Assembly: GCF_014652795.1 (NCBI RefSeq)
Contig: NZ_BMZM01000002.1
Coordinates: 932,025 to 996,024, forward strand
Direction: 5' to 3'
DNA length: 64,000 bases
Origin: Kushneria pakistanensis
GTDB lineage: Bacteria > Pseudomonadota > Gammaproteobacteria > Pseudomonadales > Halomonadaceae
Within the stretch, counting starts at the first letter, position 1. The number at the start of each line of letters is the position of its first letter. Shown in pieces: positions 43,579 to 52,426 of this stretch. A program made the translations under genes and the position numbers. The notes under the pieces were generated by a model. That model saw nothing but the letters and a program-made list of their open reading frames with translations, ran no database searches and was not told where the DNA came from.

Positions 43579-45072
43579 ATGACCTCTTCCACACCCTATC
43601 AGCAGCTCGAGGCACGCTTTGCGCGGCTGCACCGCTACGCGCATCTGGGCGCCATGGCCGGCTGGGATCAACTGACCATGATGCCCGACGGTGGCAATGA
43701 GGCCCGCGCCGAGGCCATGGCCGAACTGAGCGTGCTGATGCATGAAACGCTGACCGCGCCGGAAACGCGTCGACTGCTCGACGAGATCGACCCGGCATCG
43801 CTGGAGGATGCGCAGCAGGCCAACCTGCGAGAGATCACACGCGAAGTACGAGATGCCATTGTCATGCCGCCTGAACTGGTCGAGGCGCAGTCGCTGGCCG
43901 GGGCGCGCTGTGAAAGTGCCTGGCGTACCTGCCGCGCCAATAACGACTGGGAAGGCTTTCTGCCTACCTTCAGGGAGGTGGTGCGTCTGTCCCGCGAAGA
44001 GGCGCGCGTTCGCGCCGAGGCCACCGGCTGCAGCCGCTATGAGGCGCTGTTGCAGAAGTTCGAGCCGGGCCTGACCCTTGAAGCGCTGGATCGCATCTTC
44101 AACGACATGCGCCAGTGGCTGCCAGGGCTTTTGAGTGAAGCCGTCGAGCACCAGCGCGGGCGTGATCCCGTCATGCCCCGGGGGCCCTTTGGTGAAAACG
44201 AGCAGCGCCGTCTGGGTGAGCGTGTCATGCGCTGGCTGGGGTTTGATTTCGAGCACGGCCGGCTGGATGTGAGTCTGCATCCCTTCTGTGGGGGCGTACC
44301 GGACGATGTGCGCCTGACCACCCGCTATCGGGAAGATGAGTGCCTTACGGCACTGATGGGCATCATTCATGAGACCGGTCACGCCCGCTATGAACAGAAT
44401 CTGCCGCCGCAGTGGCGCCGTCAACCGGCCGGGCGCGCCCGTTCGATGGCGGTACACGAGTCGCAGAGTCTGAGCCTTGAGATGCAGCTGGGGCGCAGCG
44501 CTGCGTTCGTACGACAGCTCAGACCGTGGCTGATCGAGGCGCTGGGGGATCAGCCGGCCTTTGAAGCGGACAATCTGGTTCGCCTGGCGCAGCAGGTCGA
44601 ACCAGGCCTGATTCGCGTCGATGCCGATGAAGTGAGCTATCCGGCGCATATTCTCCTGCGCTATGACATCGAGCGTGCCCTGATCGAGGGCGACATCGAG
44701 GTCGAGGACATTCCTGCACGCTGGGATGAGGGCATGCAGCGCCTGCTGGGGCTGGATACCCGCGGCAACTACCGGGATGGCTGTCTGCAGGATATTCACT
44801 GGACCGATGGCTCGTTTGGCTATTTCCCCACCTACAGTCTGGGCGCGATGCTGGCGGCACAGCTGATGGCCGCGGCCCGTCGCGCCGAGCCGCAGCTCGA
44901 TGAGCGCATTGCTGAAGGTGACCCGAGCCTGCTGCTTGACTGGCTCAAGGCCAATATCTGGCAGCAGGGCAGTCTGCTGGAGACCTCCGAGCTGATTGAA
45001 CGCGCCACCGGTGAAGCGCTGAACCCCGAGCATTACCGACGCCACCTGCGTGAGCGCTACATCGACGGCTGA
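43579..45072 (+). CDS. M32-family metallocarboxypeptidase
   Basis: A 497-residue thermostable-carboxypeptidase-1-like enzyme. The zinc motif HETGH is at 264-268, in IIHETGHARYEQNLP, with the second glutamate ligand in VHESQSLSLEMQLGRS and the later DEVSYPAHILLRYDIERALI, all M32 signatures. It removes C-terminal residues from peptides, with broad specificity. It is cytosolic and appears to be a single-gene unit about 200 bases behind ribB. Confidence 0.94.
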   Translation: MTSSTPYQQLEARFARLHRYAHLGAMAGWDQLTMMPDGGNEARAEAMAELSVLMHETLTAPETRRLLDEIDPASLEDAQQANLREITREVRDAIVMPPELVEAQSLAGARCESAWRTCRANNDWEGFLPTFREVVRLSREEARVRAEATGCSRYEALLQKFEPGLTLEALDRIFNDMRQWLPGLLSEAVEHQRGRDPVMPRGPFGENEQRRLGERVMRWLGFDFEHGRLDVSLHPFCGGVPDDVRLTTRYREDECLTALMGIIHETGHARYEQNLPPQWRRQPAGRARSMAVHESQSLSLEMQLGRSAAFVRQLRPWLIEALGDQPAFEADNLVRLAQQVEPGLIRVDADEVSYPAHILLRYDIERALIEGDIEVEDIPARWDEGMQRLLGLDTRGNYRDGCLQDIHWTDGSFGYFPTYSLGAMLAAQLMAAARRAEPQLDERIAEGDPSLLLDWLKANIWQQGSLLETSELIERATGEALNPEHYRRHLRERYIDG

Positions 45073-45241
45073 TGGGAGCGTGCCATCGCCTCACCGGGAG
45101 TGCGACGTGTTTGAGGGATACAGGCCTTTGTGATGTGAAGCATTAAGACAATGAGGTGGCGGGGGTGGTTTGATTGTGTGACATTCGCACGGCCGGCTAT
45201 CACACTTGTCGGTTCAATGTCTTGGATCGAGACCACGGGCG

Positions 45242-45988
45242 ATGGGTGTACAGGTACTTTTTCACGGCTGTCTTGATGATTTCCTGCCGCCAGCCGGGCG
45301 AGGGCAGCCGATCATGCCCCCAACGCTGCGGCGCACCTCGCTCAAGGATCTGGTGGAGTCGCTTGGCGTGCCACACACCGAGATCGCTGCGCTGACGCTC
45401 AACGATTGCCCGGCGACGTTCGAAACGCTGGTCGAGCCGCTGGGAGGCGATCATGTCATGGTCAGAGCCTGGCCGCCGAGCGCCCAATCGGTCGAGCACA
45501 CCCTGCAGCCACCGCGTCCGCGTCCGGCCCGGTTTGTGCTCGATGTGCATCTGGGCAGGCTGGCCCGCTATCTGCGTCTGCTGGGATTTGACGTGTGCTG
45601 GCGCAATGATTTCGGGGATGCAGAGCTGGCCGACATGTCGGCACTGCAGTCACGTATTCTGCTGACCCGCGACCGACGCCTGCTGTATCGCCGCCAGATC
45701 GTGCACGGCTACTTTGTACGCAGCGATGATCCTGGTCGACAGGTCGAAGAGGTCTGTCATCGCTACGGTCTGCACGATGAGATCGCTGCCTTCAAACGCT
45801 GCGCGCGCTGCAACGGACTGCTGGTGAAGGTTGACAAGGCCTCGGTCGCCGGTCGTCTGGAAGCGCGTACCCTGCTGTATTACAACGACTTCTACAAGTG
45901 CGCCAGGTGCCGTCATGTCTACTGGCAGGGCAGTCATTTTGCACGCATATCTGCCTGGGTCGAGACGCTGAAGCAGCAGGTCGCCTGA
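45242..45988 (+). CDS. Mut7-C RNase-domain protein with N-terminal ubiquitin-like fold
   Basis: About 248 residues. Residues 1-80 look like the ubiquitin/MoaD-type fold (MGVQVLFHGCLDDFLPP). Residues about 92-235 are the Mut7-C/DUF82 domain: RFVLDVHLGRLARYLRLLGFD with a PIN-like aspartate, RILLTRDRRLL, and a four-cysteine zinc ribbon (CARC...CARC). Mut7-C proteins are predicted RNases; the target is unknown. A TTG at 45206 also opens the frame, but the ATG at 45242 gives the typical start. No ribosome site stands out. Confidence 0.85.
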   Translation: MGVQVLFHGCLDDFLPPAGRGQPIMPPTLRRTSLKDLVESLGVPHTEIAALTLNDCPATFETLVEPLGGDHVMVRAWPPSAQSVEHTLQPPRPRPARFVLDVHLGRLARYLRLLGFDVCWRNDFGDAELADMSALQSRILLTRDRRLLYRRQIVHGYFVRSDDPGRQVEEVCHRYGLHDEIAAFKRCARCNGLLVKVDKASVAGRLEARTLLYYNDFYKCARCRHVYWQGSHFARISAWVETLKQQVA

Positions 45989-46031
45989 TCTGCGGCGGCA
46001 CTTTACTGGCTGCTTCAGGTACTGCGTATGC

Positions 46032-47075
46032 TCAGACGACGGTATCGCTGAGCCCGCCGGTGTCCGGTCCCTGTGCCACGCGTGTGATCATGCGACGCAC
46101 CTCGTCGGCCACGATATCGGGATGATCCTCGGGATTGAAATGGTGTCCGCCCGGGATACGCCGGATCGTTGGCACCGAAAGCCTGGTGGCTAGTCGTTCG
46201 GCCGAGGCCAGCGTCAGCGGGTCCTGATCGCCCCAGACCATGGCAATGGGCATGGTGGGTGACAGGGGCAGCCGGGGCGCAATGGCCTGCGTTTGGGCGG
46301 CACTCATGCAGCGCGCCTGATGTGCAAAGCCGGCAGGGCCGGTTGGCTGGCTGTAGGGCCCCCACAACAGGGCTGCCGAGCGTATCTCGCGTCGGGTGTT
46401 GTCATGACCCAAATTGGCCAGGGCGGTGTGAAAGATGGGTCTTAACAACGCCGGCGGCAGCTTCTCGATAATGCCTGCCATCTGTGCAGCAGTGGCGACC
46501 GCCGGGACCGGCCAGTTGTCAAAGGCCACCGAATCCACCAGCACCAGCCCCGCGATGCGCTCGGGATGCAGTGCCAGCAGCGCCTGCAGAACGCCTCCAC
46601 CGATATCATGGCCGACGAGGGTCGCGCGCTCGATCTGCTGGTGATCCAGCCAGGCGATGAAATAGTCCGCCTGAGCGGCCACCGAGATGTCGCGTTCCAG
46701 CCCTTCATTGATCGACCAGCCAAAGCCGACCAGCTCCCAGGCCAGGCAGCACACCCCGGTATCGGCAAGACGCGGAATCACATGGCGCCAGATGCGCGGA
46801 TTGGTGGGGATCCCGTGGAGCATGACCACCGGCGGCTGATCATTGCGCTCGCCGTGTTCTTCCCAGCGCATCAGAATGCCGTTGACCATGGCGCTGCGTG
46901 AGAGCTCCGGCGCCGTATTAAGCCGGTCGTGACGCGATGCCTTGAGGGCCTGACGTTTCTGCCAGCTGGCCCAGGCCATGCTGGCGGCCAGCCCTGCCAG
47001 TGCCCAGCGGCCCTTGTGTGAGCGTCTTCGTGAACGCCCGTGTGAACGTTCTTGCGAACTGATATCACGCGCCAT
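46032..47075 (-). CDS. membrane-anchored alpha/beta hydrolase
   Basis: A 347-residue protein with a basic N-terminus, one hydrophobic segment (about 24-38) that probably anchors it in the inner membrane, and an alpha/beta-hydrolase fold. The nucleophile elbow is GHDIGG (D157), i.e. aspartate as in epoxide hydrolases and haloalkane dehalogenases rather than serine; the oxyanion motif is HGIPTN, the acid lies in GDQDP, and the histidine in GGHHF. The substrate is unknown. The ATG at 47075 has GGAGG 8 bases before it. It is divergent from mntH. Confidence 0.87.
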   Translation of the reverse strand: MARDISSQERSHGRSRRRSHKGRWALAGLAASMAWASWQKRQALKASRHDRLNTAPELSRSAMVNGILMRWEEHGERNDQPPVVMLHGIPTNPRIWRHVIPRLADTGVCCLAWELVGFGWSINEGLERDISVAAQADYFIAWLDHQQIERATLVGHDIGGGVLQALLALHPERIAGLVLVDSVAFDNWPVPAVATAAQMAGIIEKLPPALLRPIFHTALANLGHDNTRREIRSAALLWGPYSQPTGPAGFAHQARCMSAAQTQAIAPRLPLSPTMPIAMVWGDQDPLTLASAERLATRLSVPTIRRIPGGHHFNPEDHPDIVADEVRRMITRVAQGPDTGGLSDTVV

Positions 47076-47217
47076 GATGAATTCCTCCGTCAGGAATGAT
47101 CGCGGCCTGCCTGCCGCTGCTGAAGGCACACGATGAACAATGGCCTGCATTGAAGCGTAGTCCGCCCCCTCCACGGCGCCATCAGGGAGTAACGCTGACA
47201 GACCCTCTTTTTAACCG

Positions 47218-47236
47218 GGGTATAATTGTATTACCC
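47218..47236 (+). promoter_or_regulatory. mntH promoter region: TATAAT inside an interrupted dyad
   Basis: TATAAT (47221-47226) is an exact -10 box 48 bases before the mntH ATG. It lies inside a dyad with arms GGGTA (47218) and TACCC (47232). Such a position suits a metal-responsive repressor such as MntR or Fur/Mur. No good -35 at 17 bases is seen; CTGACA stands 20 bases upstream. Confidence 0.4.
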
Positions 47237-47273
47237 TAGTGTTCTTAAGGTCCGCTTCAAAGAAGAGCCCTTC

Positions 47274-48596
47274 ATGCGCACGATGTTCAAACGATCGGAT
47301 TCGCTGCTGGATAGCGATATTGTTCCAGGCAGCATCAGCGTGCCCCGCGGGGGTAGTGCCTTTCGACGCTTTCTGGCCTTTCTGGGCCCGGGCGCCATGG
47401 TCTCGGTGGGTTATATCGACCCGGGCAACTGGGCCACCTCGCTGGAGGGCGGTTCACGCTTTGGCTACACGCTGCTGTGCGTGATCCTGCTTTCCAACCT
47501 GATGGCGGTCCTGTTGCAATCTTTGTGCGCACGACTGGGCATTGCCAGCGGCCGCGATCTGGCGCAGAGCTGTCGCGAACATTATTCAAGACCGGTCAAT
47601 GTGGCGCTCTGGGCGCTGTGCGAGCTGGCCATCATTGCCACGGATCTGGCCGAGGTGATCGGCACCGCCGTGGCGCTCAAGCTCTTGTTTGGCATGCCGC
47701 TGGCCCTGGGCGCAGCGATTACCATCGTGGACACCATGGTATTGCTGCTGTTGATGCGTCGCGGCTTTCGCTGGCTGGAAGCCTTTGTCATGTCACTGAT
47801 GGCGCTGATATTTGGCTGCTTTGTGGTAGAGCTTGCGCTGGCCCAGCCTTCCCTTGCCGGCATCGCGGACGGCTTTTTGACGCCGGATACCGATATCGTG
47901 ACCAATCCGCAGATGCTCTATATCGCCATTGGCATCATCGGCGCCACGGTCATGCCGCATAACCTGTATCTGCATTCGGCACTGGTGAAGACCCGTGATT
48001 TCGAACAGCACGCCCGTGGCAGGCGAGAGGCGCTGCGCTTTGCCACGCTCGATAGCACGCTGTCGCTATCACTGGCGCTGTTCGTCAATGCCGGCATTCT
48101 GATTCTGGCCGCGGCGGTCTTTCACAGCGCCGGGCAGACGGTAGTGGAAATCGAGGATGCCTATGGGCTGTTAAGCCCACTGCTGGGGGCCGGTGTGGCC
48201 GCCACGCTCTTTGGGGTGGCGCTTTTGGCCTCCGGGCTCAACTCGACCGTGACGGCCACGCTTGCCGGTCAGATTGTAATGGAGGGGTTTCTGCGTCTTC
48301 GCATGTCGCCCTGGCTTCGGCGGCTGCTCACGCGGGGGCTTGCGATCCTGCCGGTGTTGTATGTCACCCAGGTGTACGGCGATCAGAGCGTGGGGCGGCT
48401 ATTGATTCTCAGTCAGGTCGTGCTGTCGCTGCAGCTGCCGTTTGCCATCATTCCGTTGATTCGTTTCGTTTCACGGCGTGACTGGATGGGCGAGATGGCC
48501 ATCGGCTGGAAGATAAAGACGCTGACCTGGACGATCGCTGTGCTGGTACTGGTGCTCAACGCCCGGCTGGTCATGGACGTCTTCCAGGGCGTTTAG
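47274..48596 (+). CDS. mntH: Mn2+ (divalent metal) NRAMP transporter MntH
   Basis: A 440-residue NRAMP carrier that imports Mn2+ (and Fe2+) with protons. The metal site is canonical: DPGN in TM1 (49-52, in [15 protein letters not shown]) and MPHN in TM6 (227-230, in [16 protein letters not shown]). About 11 membrane segments. The frame is open from 47226; the ATG at 47274 has AAGAAGAG before it. It contrasts with the second NRAMP-like protein at 26542-27816, which lacks these motifs. Confidence 0.94.
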   Translation: MRTMFKRSDSLLDSDIVPGSISVPRGGSAFRRFLAFLGPGAMVSVGYIDPGNWATSLEGGSRFGYTLLCVILLSNLMAVLLQSLCARLGIASGRDLAQSCREHYSRPVNVALWALCELAIIATDLAEVIGTAVALKLLFGMPLALGAAITIVDTMVLLLLMRRGFRWLEAFVMSLMALIFGCFVVELALAQPSLAGIADGFLTPDTDIVTNPQMLYIAIGIIGATVMPHNLYLHSALVKTRDFEQHARGRREALRFATLDSTLSLSLALFVNAGILILAAAVFHSAGQTVVEIEDAYGLLSPLLGAGVAATLFGVALLASGLNSTVTATLAGQIVMEGFLRLRMSPWLRRLLTRGLAILPVLYVTQVYGDQSVGRLLILSQVVLSLQLPFAIIPLIRFVSRRDWMGEMAIGWKIKTLTWTIAVLVLVLNARLVMDVFQGV

Positions 48597-48656
48597 CGGC
48601 TTGCAGGGAGTAGGCGGTGCCCTGCCGGATAGCGGGCAAGGCATGACGGATTCGGC

Positions 48657-49460
48657 TCAGGCATTCACATTGCGAAAGCGGGCGTTGACCAGGCAATAGC
48701 CGCCATAGGCCATCAACCCCAGTGCGACCAGCCCTAAAAGCCAGGGGCCGAAGGGTTGCTCGGCAACGGCCGACAGGGCGCCGCCCAGTCCTCGCGCATC
48801 GTCCGGGTTGGTATTGATGGCCGATAGGCACAGAAACAGGGCCACGATCATGAACACGATACCGCGCGCGGTCAGTCCGATGCGCGAGACATTGGCGGCG
48901 ATCAGGCGCTGCGTGCGGCTCATCTCGTTGAGATGCCAGTTCTTTTCATAGCTGTGATGCCAGCCACGCCAGATCTGGCGAAGCCCCACCCCCAGAAAGC
49001 CAAGCCCGACCAGAAAGATCGCCACAATGCCACCCGGATGGGCCATGACGGTGCGGGTCTGGCTGCTGGTAGAGCTCGAGCTGCTGCCGCCATCGGTCAA
49101 AAGCTCGATGCAGTTGATGGCAATGCCGGCGTAGATCAGACCGCTCAAGACATAGCCCAGCCGGGTCAGAATGCCTTTCCAGTGGCGACCCTTGCGTTCG
49201 GCATCAAAGAAAGCCTGTACCAGACGCCAGGCGGTATAGCCAAAAAGACCAATGGCCAGCAGGGTAATGAGAACACTGCCAAAGGGCTGGGTAGCCAGCT
49301 CCCTGACGGCTTCCGATGAGCCGCCATTGCGCCCGCCCATGCCCAGGGTGGCCATCATCGATAGCCAGCCGATGGTGATATAGATCATGCCCTTGGCAGT
49401 GTAACCACATCGGGCTGCAATGGTGACAAGGCGCTGGGTGTTGCCGCTGGGATGGTCCAA
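48657..49460 (-). CDS. DUF1206 membrane protein
   Basis: A 267-residue protein made of three repeats of the DUF1206 unit, each with two membrane segments (about 15-80, 100-170, 188-255). Recurring motifs are ARxGYTAKGxIY, RLGYVLSGLIYAGIA and RIGLTARGIVFMIVA, each followed by a GxxLxxLxAIGLxGYxxW-like half. The serine-rich stretch at about 125-132 is a linker. Function unknown. It stands alone on the minus strand. Confidence 0.88.
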   Translation of the reverse strand: MDHPSGNTQRLVTIAARCGYTAKGMIYITIGWLSMMATLGMGGRNGGSSEAVRELATQPFGSVLITLLAIGLFGYTAWRLVQAFFDAERKGRHWKGILTRLGYVLSGLIYAGIAINCIELLTDGGSSSSSTSSQTRTVMAHPGGIVAIFLVGLGFLGVGLRQIWRGWHHSYEKNWHLNEMSRTQRLIAANVSRIGLTARGIVFMIVALFLCLSAINTNPDDARGLGGALSAVAEQPFGPWLLGLVALGLMAYGGYCLVNARFRNVNA

Positions 49461-49535
49461 GCCGACTCCAAATGGTCAGTGATGAGCCCCGCGAAAGGCT
49501 CGATTCCAGGAAACCACGCGCGCTTTTATCAGGCC

Positions 49536-50015
<480 letters not shown>

Positions 50016-50113
50016 GGTTCAACCCGGTAACAATGCTGACAAGTGTCTGGCAAGCGTTGTGTTCTTGAACAGTGTGCAGGAATAAACAGCGTGCTGGTCA
50101 GGGTAGTGCAGAT

Positions 50114-50152
50114 AAAAAAAGACCGGCCGACAGTGTAGAGACTGTCGGCCGG
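50114..50152 (-). terminator. rho-independent terminator of the repeat lipoprotein gene
   Basis: CCGGCCGACAGT and ACTGTCGGCCGG are perfect 12-bp arms around a 6-base loop. On the minus strand the stem is followed after two bases by seven Ts. Confidence 0.92.
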
Positions 50153-50178
50153 ATGTCGAGAAGAAGACCTGGTGGTGA

Positions 50179-51894
50179 TCAGGCCTGCCAGCGTGTGGCC
50201 AGCCAGTTCAGGGCGCGCGAGGTCGTGGCACGTACGCCACGCTCCAGGGCGCTTTCATCCAGACGCGAGGTCGTGATGACGCGCTTGTCATCGCCGGAGG
50301 CGCGATCGGTCAGCTCGGGCGCTGACTTTTTCTGATGCTGTTCATCGGAGAGCACTTTTTCCTGTGACTGGGCGATCGGCTCGCCGGAGTACAGTACCCA
50401 CTGATTGCTTTCCCTGACCGCATAGGACTGCATCTGCTGGGGCGCTGTCACGGTCATGTCGGGCAGGGCGTCGATGGTGTCACCCTTGACCAGACCGGCA
50501 AACCAGGCGTGACGCGAGGTTTCAACGGCCGGCTGCCAGGGAGAGCTCTCCTGCGGCGCCTGCACGGGGGCAAGCTGCCAGCTGTCGGCGCCCATCTGCT
50601 GCCACAGATCAAGACGCGGTGACTGCTGTACAAACTGGCGCGCTTCTTTCTGCGGCATGCGGGTAGCCTGAACCGCTTCCTGCGGGGCCAGTGCCATGGT
50701 GGTCGCTTCGCGCGGTGCCGATGCTGACCGGGCCACGGTCTGCACCGGGGCAGGTGCTACGGTATCACCGGTATGAATCTGCTCGGCAAGACCGATAGGG
50801 TCACGCTCGGAGGCGGTGTTGATCGGCGCAACGACAGGCGCCTGGGCGACCGTGCGGGTCGGGGCAGGGGCTAGCGTATCACCGGTGCGAATCTCGTTGT
50901 TCAGACCGATGGGCGCGCGCTCGGAGGCGGTGTTGATCGGCTCGACGGCCGGTGCCTGAGCGACCGTGCGGGCCGGGGCAGGCGCCACCGTGTCACCGGT
51001 GCGAAGCTCGTTGTTCAGGCCGATGGGCGCGCGCTCGGGAGCAATGCTAACCGGTTCGACAGCAGGGGCCTGAGCGACCGTGCGGGCCGGGGCAGGCGCC
51101 ACCGTATCACCGGTATGAAGCTCGTTGCTCATGCCGATGGGTGCGCGCTCGGGAGTGGTGGCGACCGGCTCCTGGACAGGGGCCTGCGCCATGGCGCGGG
51201 CTCGGGCGTGAGTGACCGGCGCGCCGGCATCAACCTGGCTGTAGAACTGAAGATGCGGACGCTCGGCGACCGGCTCGGATGCCGGCTGCTGTGGCGCTGG
51301 CGCAGCGGCAGTCTCGACGGCCGGAGCAGGCTCGGGCGTGGCCTGAGGTGTCGCCGTGGCGGCTACCTGCGGCGTCTGCTGTTGCGGTGCCGAACGGCTG
51401 GCGGCCTGCTCACGGCTTTCACGCTCGATGGCGCGATCCATGGCCAGCGCGCTTTCGGTGGCGCTGGCGTCAGGGGCCGGGGCGGCCGGGCCAAAGCTTG
51501 CGTGCGTCAGTTGCGGATCGGTATTGGTGTGTACCACTACAGCGTGAACGTTGTCGCGCAGCAGCCACATGTCGCCGGTCTTGTCGAGCTTGGGTCCACG
51601 CTTGAGAAACTCGGCAAGGACCTGTTCGCGGCGCTCATCCGAGGGCTGACAGGCCATCCGGCTCGAGGCAATCTCGCCGACGTTCAAACGGATATCGGTC
51701 TGCTGGGCGTTGGCGCTGAGATGGTTGCAGCCTACCCAGGCATCCAGACGGTTGCCGGTCAGGTTGACCTTCGCGCCACTGATGTTGGTCAGCGCGGTGG
51801 CGTAATAGCCTGAAGAAGACCCGGAACTGGCGCATCCTGCCATCAGGGTGGCCAGTGCCAGCGTGGTAAGCGTTGGCCTGAATGCGTGTCGCAT
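50179..51894 (-). CDS. META-domain lipoprotein with four 38-residue tandem repeats
   Basis: About 571 residues. A lipoprotein signal ends in LMAGC (C21). Residues about 45-125 look like an HslJ/META domain (WVGCNHLSA, IASSRMACQPSDE, DMWLLRDN). A Pro/Ala/Gln-rich linker is followed by four tandem 38-residue repeats (about 236-387) built around ERAPIGLNNELRTGDTVAPA, then about 184 residues of C-terminal sequence with no recognised domain. META proteins include HslJ, linked to novobiocin tolerance. The repeat region is likely extended in the periplasm or surface. The ATG at 51894 is chosen over the frame start at 51918. Divergent from the next operon. Confidence 0.8.
   Translation of the reverse strand: MRHAFRPTLTTLALATLMAGCASSGSSSGYYATALTNISGAKVNLTGNRLDAWVGCNHLSANAQQTDIRLNVGEIASSRMACQPSDERREQVLAEFLKRGPKLDKTGDMWLLRDNVHAVVVHTNTDPQLTHASFGPAAPAPDASATESALAMDRAIERESREQAASRSAPQQQTPQVAATATPQATPEPAPAVETAAAPAPQQPASEPVAERPHLQFYSQVDAGAPVTHARARAMAQAPVQEPVATTPERAPIGMSNELHTGDTVAPAPARTVAQAPAVEPVSIAPERAPIGLNNELRTGDTVAPAPARTVAQAPAVEPINTASERAPIGLNNEIRTGDTLAPAPTRTVAQAPVVAPINTASERDPIGLAEQIHTGDTVAPAPVQTVARSASAPREATTMALAPQEAVQATRMPQKEARQFVQQSPRLDLWQQMGADSWQLAPVQAPQESSPWQPAVETSRHAWFAGLVKGDTIDALPDMTVTAPQQMQSYAVRESNQWVLYSGEPIAQSQEKVLSDEQHQKKSAPELTDRASGDDKRVITTSRLDESALERGVRATTSRALNWLATRWQA
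50734..51189 (-). repeat. four tandem 114-bp coding repeats
   Basis: Four in-frame units of 114 bp each encode 38 residues with the same pattern: AQAP..EP, then [E]RAPIG, then [NE]L/I[HR]TGDT[VL]APAP, then RTV. The middle two are the most alike; the last (with RDPIG and AEQIHTGDT) is the most diverged. Confidence 0.9.
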
Positions 51895-52117
51895 GGAAAC
51901 TCCTGTTGCGTTGATCATGCTACCTGTCCCGGGTAGGCAGTCGGTATCGATAGAAACATCGGCACATATCGGGTATGGGGCGCAAGCATACCCTGGTGTG
52001 AGGGTAAAGATGTGATCAAAGTGATGATTGTTACATGCTGTCGCATCACACTGTTATCCTTCGCCTCTTTTATGGTTGACATGGCCCGCACCGAAGGGCG
52101 TCACATCAGGACAGGAT

Positions 52118-52426
52118 ATGGCTGACAATGATATCGGCCCGGCGGCGCAAAAGTTGCGCACCCGGTTCATCACGCCCCGCAGTCGTCGCGCGCGCTGGCT
52201 GCTGCTGGCGTTTATGCTGTTGCTGGCTGCCGGCTGCTGGCCGGTCATCATGCTTTTCAACCGGCCCGTGGTGGCTGGCGGCCTGCCGCTGATGGCGCTA
52301 TGGAGCTATGTCATCGTGTTCGCCAGTGTCGCGCTCATGGCGCTGGCCAATCAGCTGCTGGCAAAGGATCGCGATAATACGGGACCCCGGCATGATCAGG
52401 CATCAGAGGAGTCCCGGGAACCATGA
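52118..52426 (+). CDS. small two-segment membrane protein preceding an SSS symporter
   Basis: A 102-residue protein with a basic N-terminal tail (RTRFITPRSRRARW) and two membrane segments (about 28-48 and 58-82). No family is recognised with certainty; the position and layout recall the small subunits (DUF485- or YhdT-like) encoded just before SSS transporters such as ActP or PanF. The ATG at 52118 has CAGGA in front. Its stop overlaps the symporter ATG (ATGA). Confidence 0.75.
   Translation: MADNDIGPAAQKLRTRFITPRSRRARWLLLAFMLLLAAGCWPVIMLFNRPVVAGGLPLMALWSYVIVFASVALMALANQLLAKDRDNTGPRHDQASEESREP

Noticed and set aside
43561-45045. A 494-codon minus-strand open frame
   Set aside because: It mirrors the M32 carboxypeptidase, whose HETGH motif and full-length match are clear; the antisense frame shows no domain.
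50734-51189. Regular repeats as a CRISPR array
   Set aside because: The 114-bp units are in frame, encode a conserved 38-residue pattern and have no spacer structure; they are part of a lipoprotein gene.
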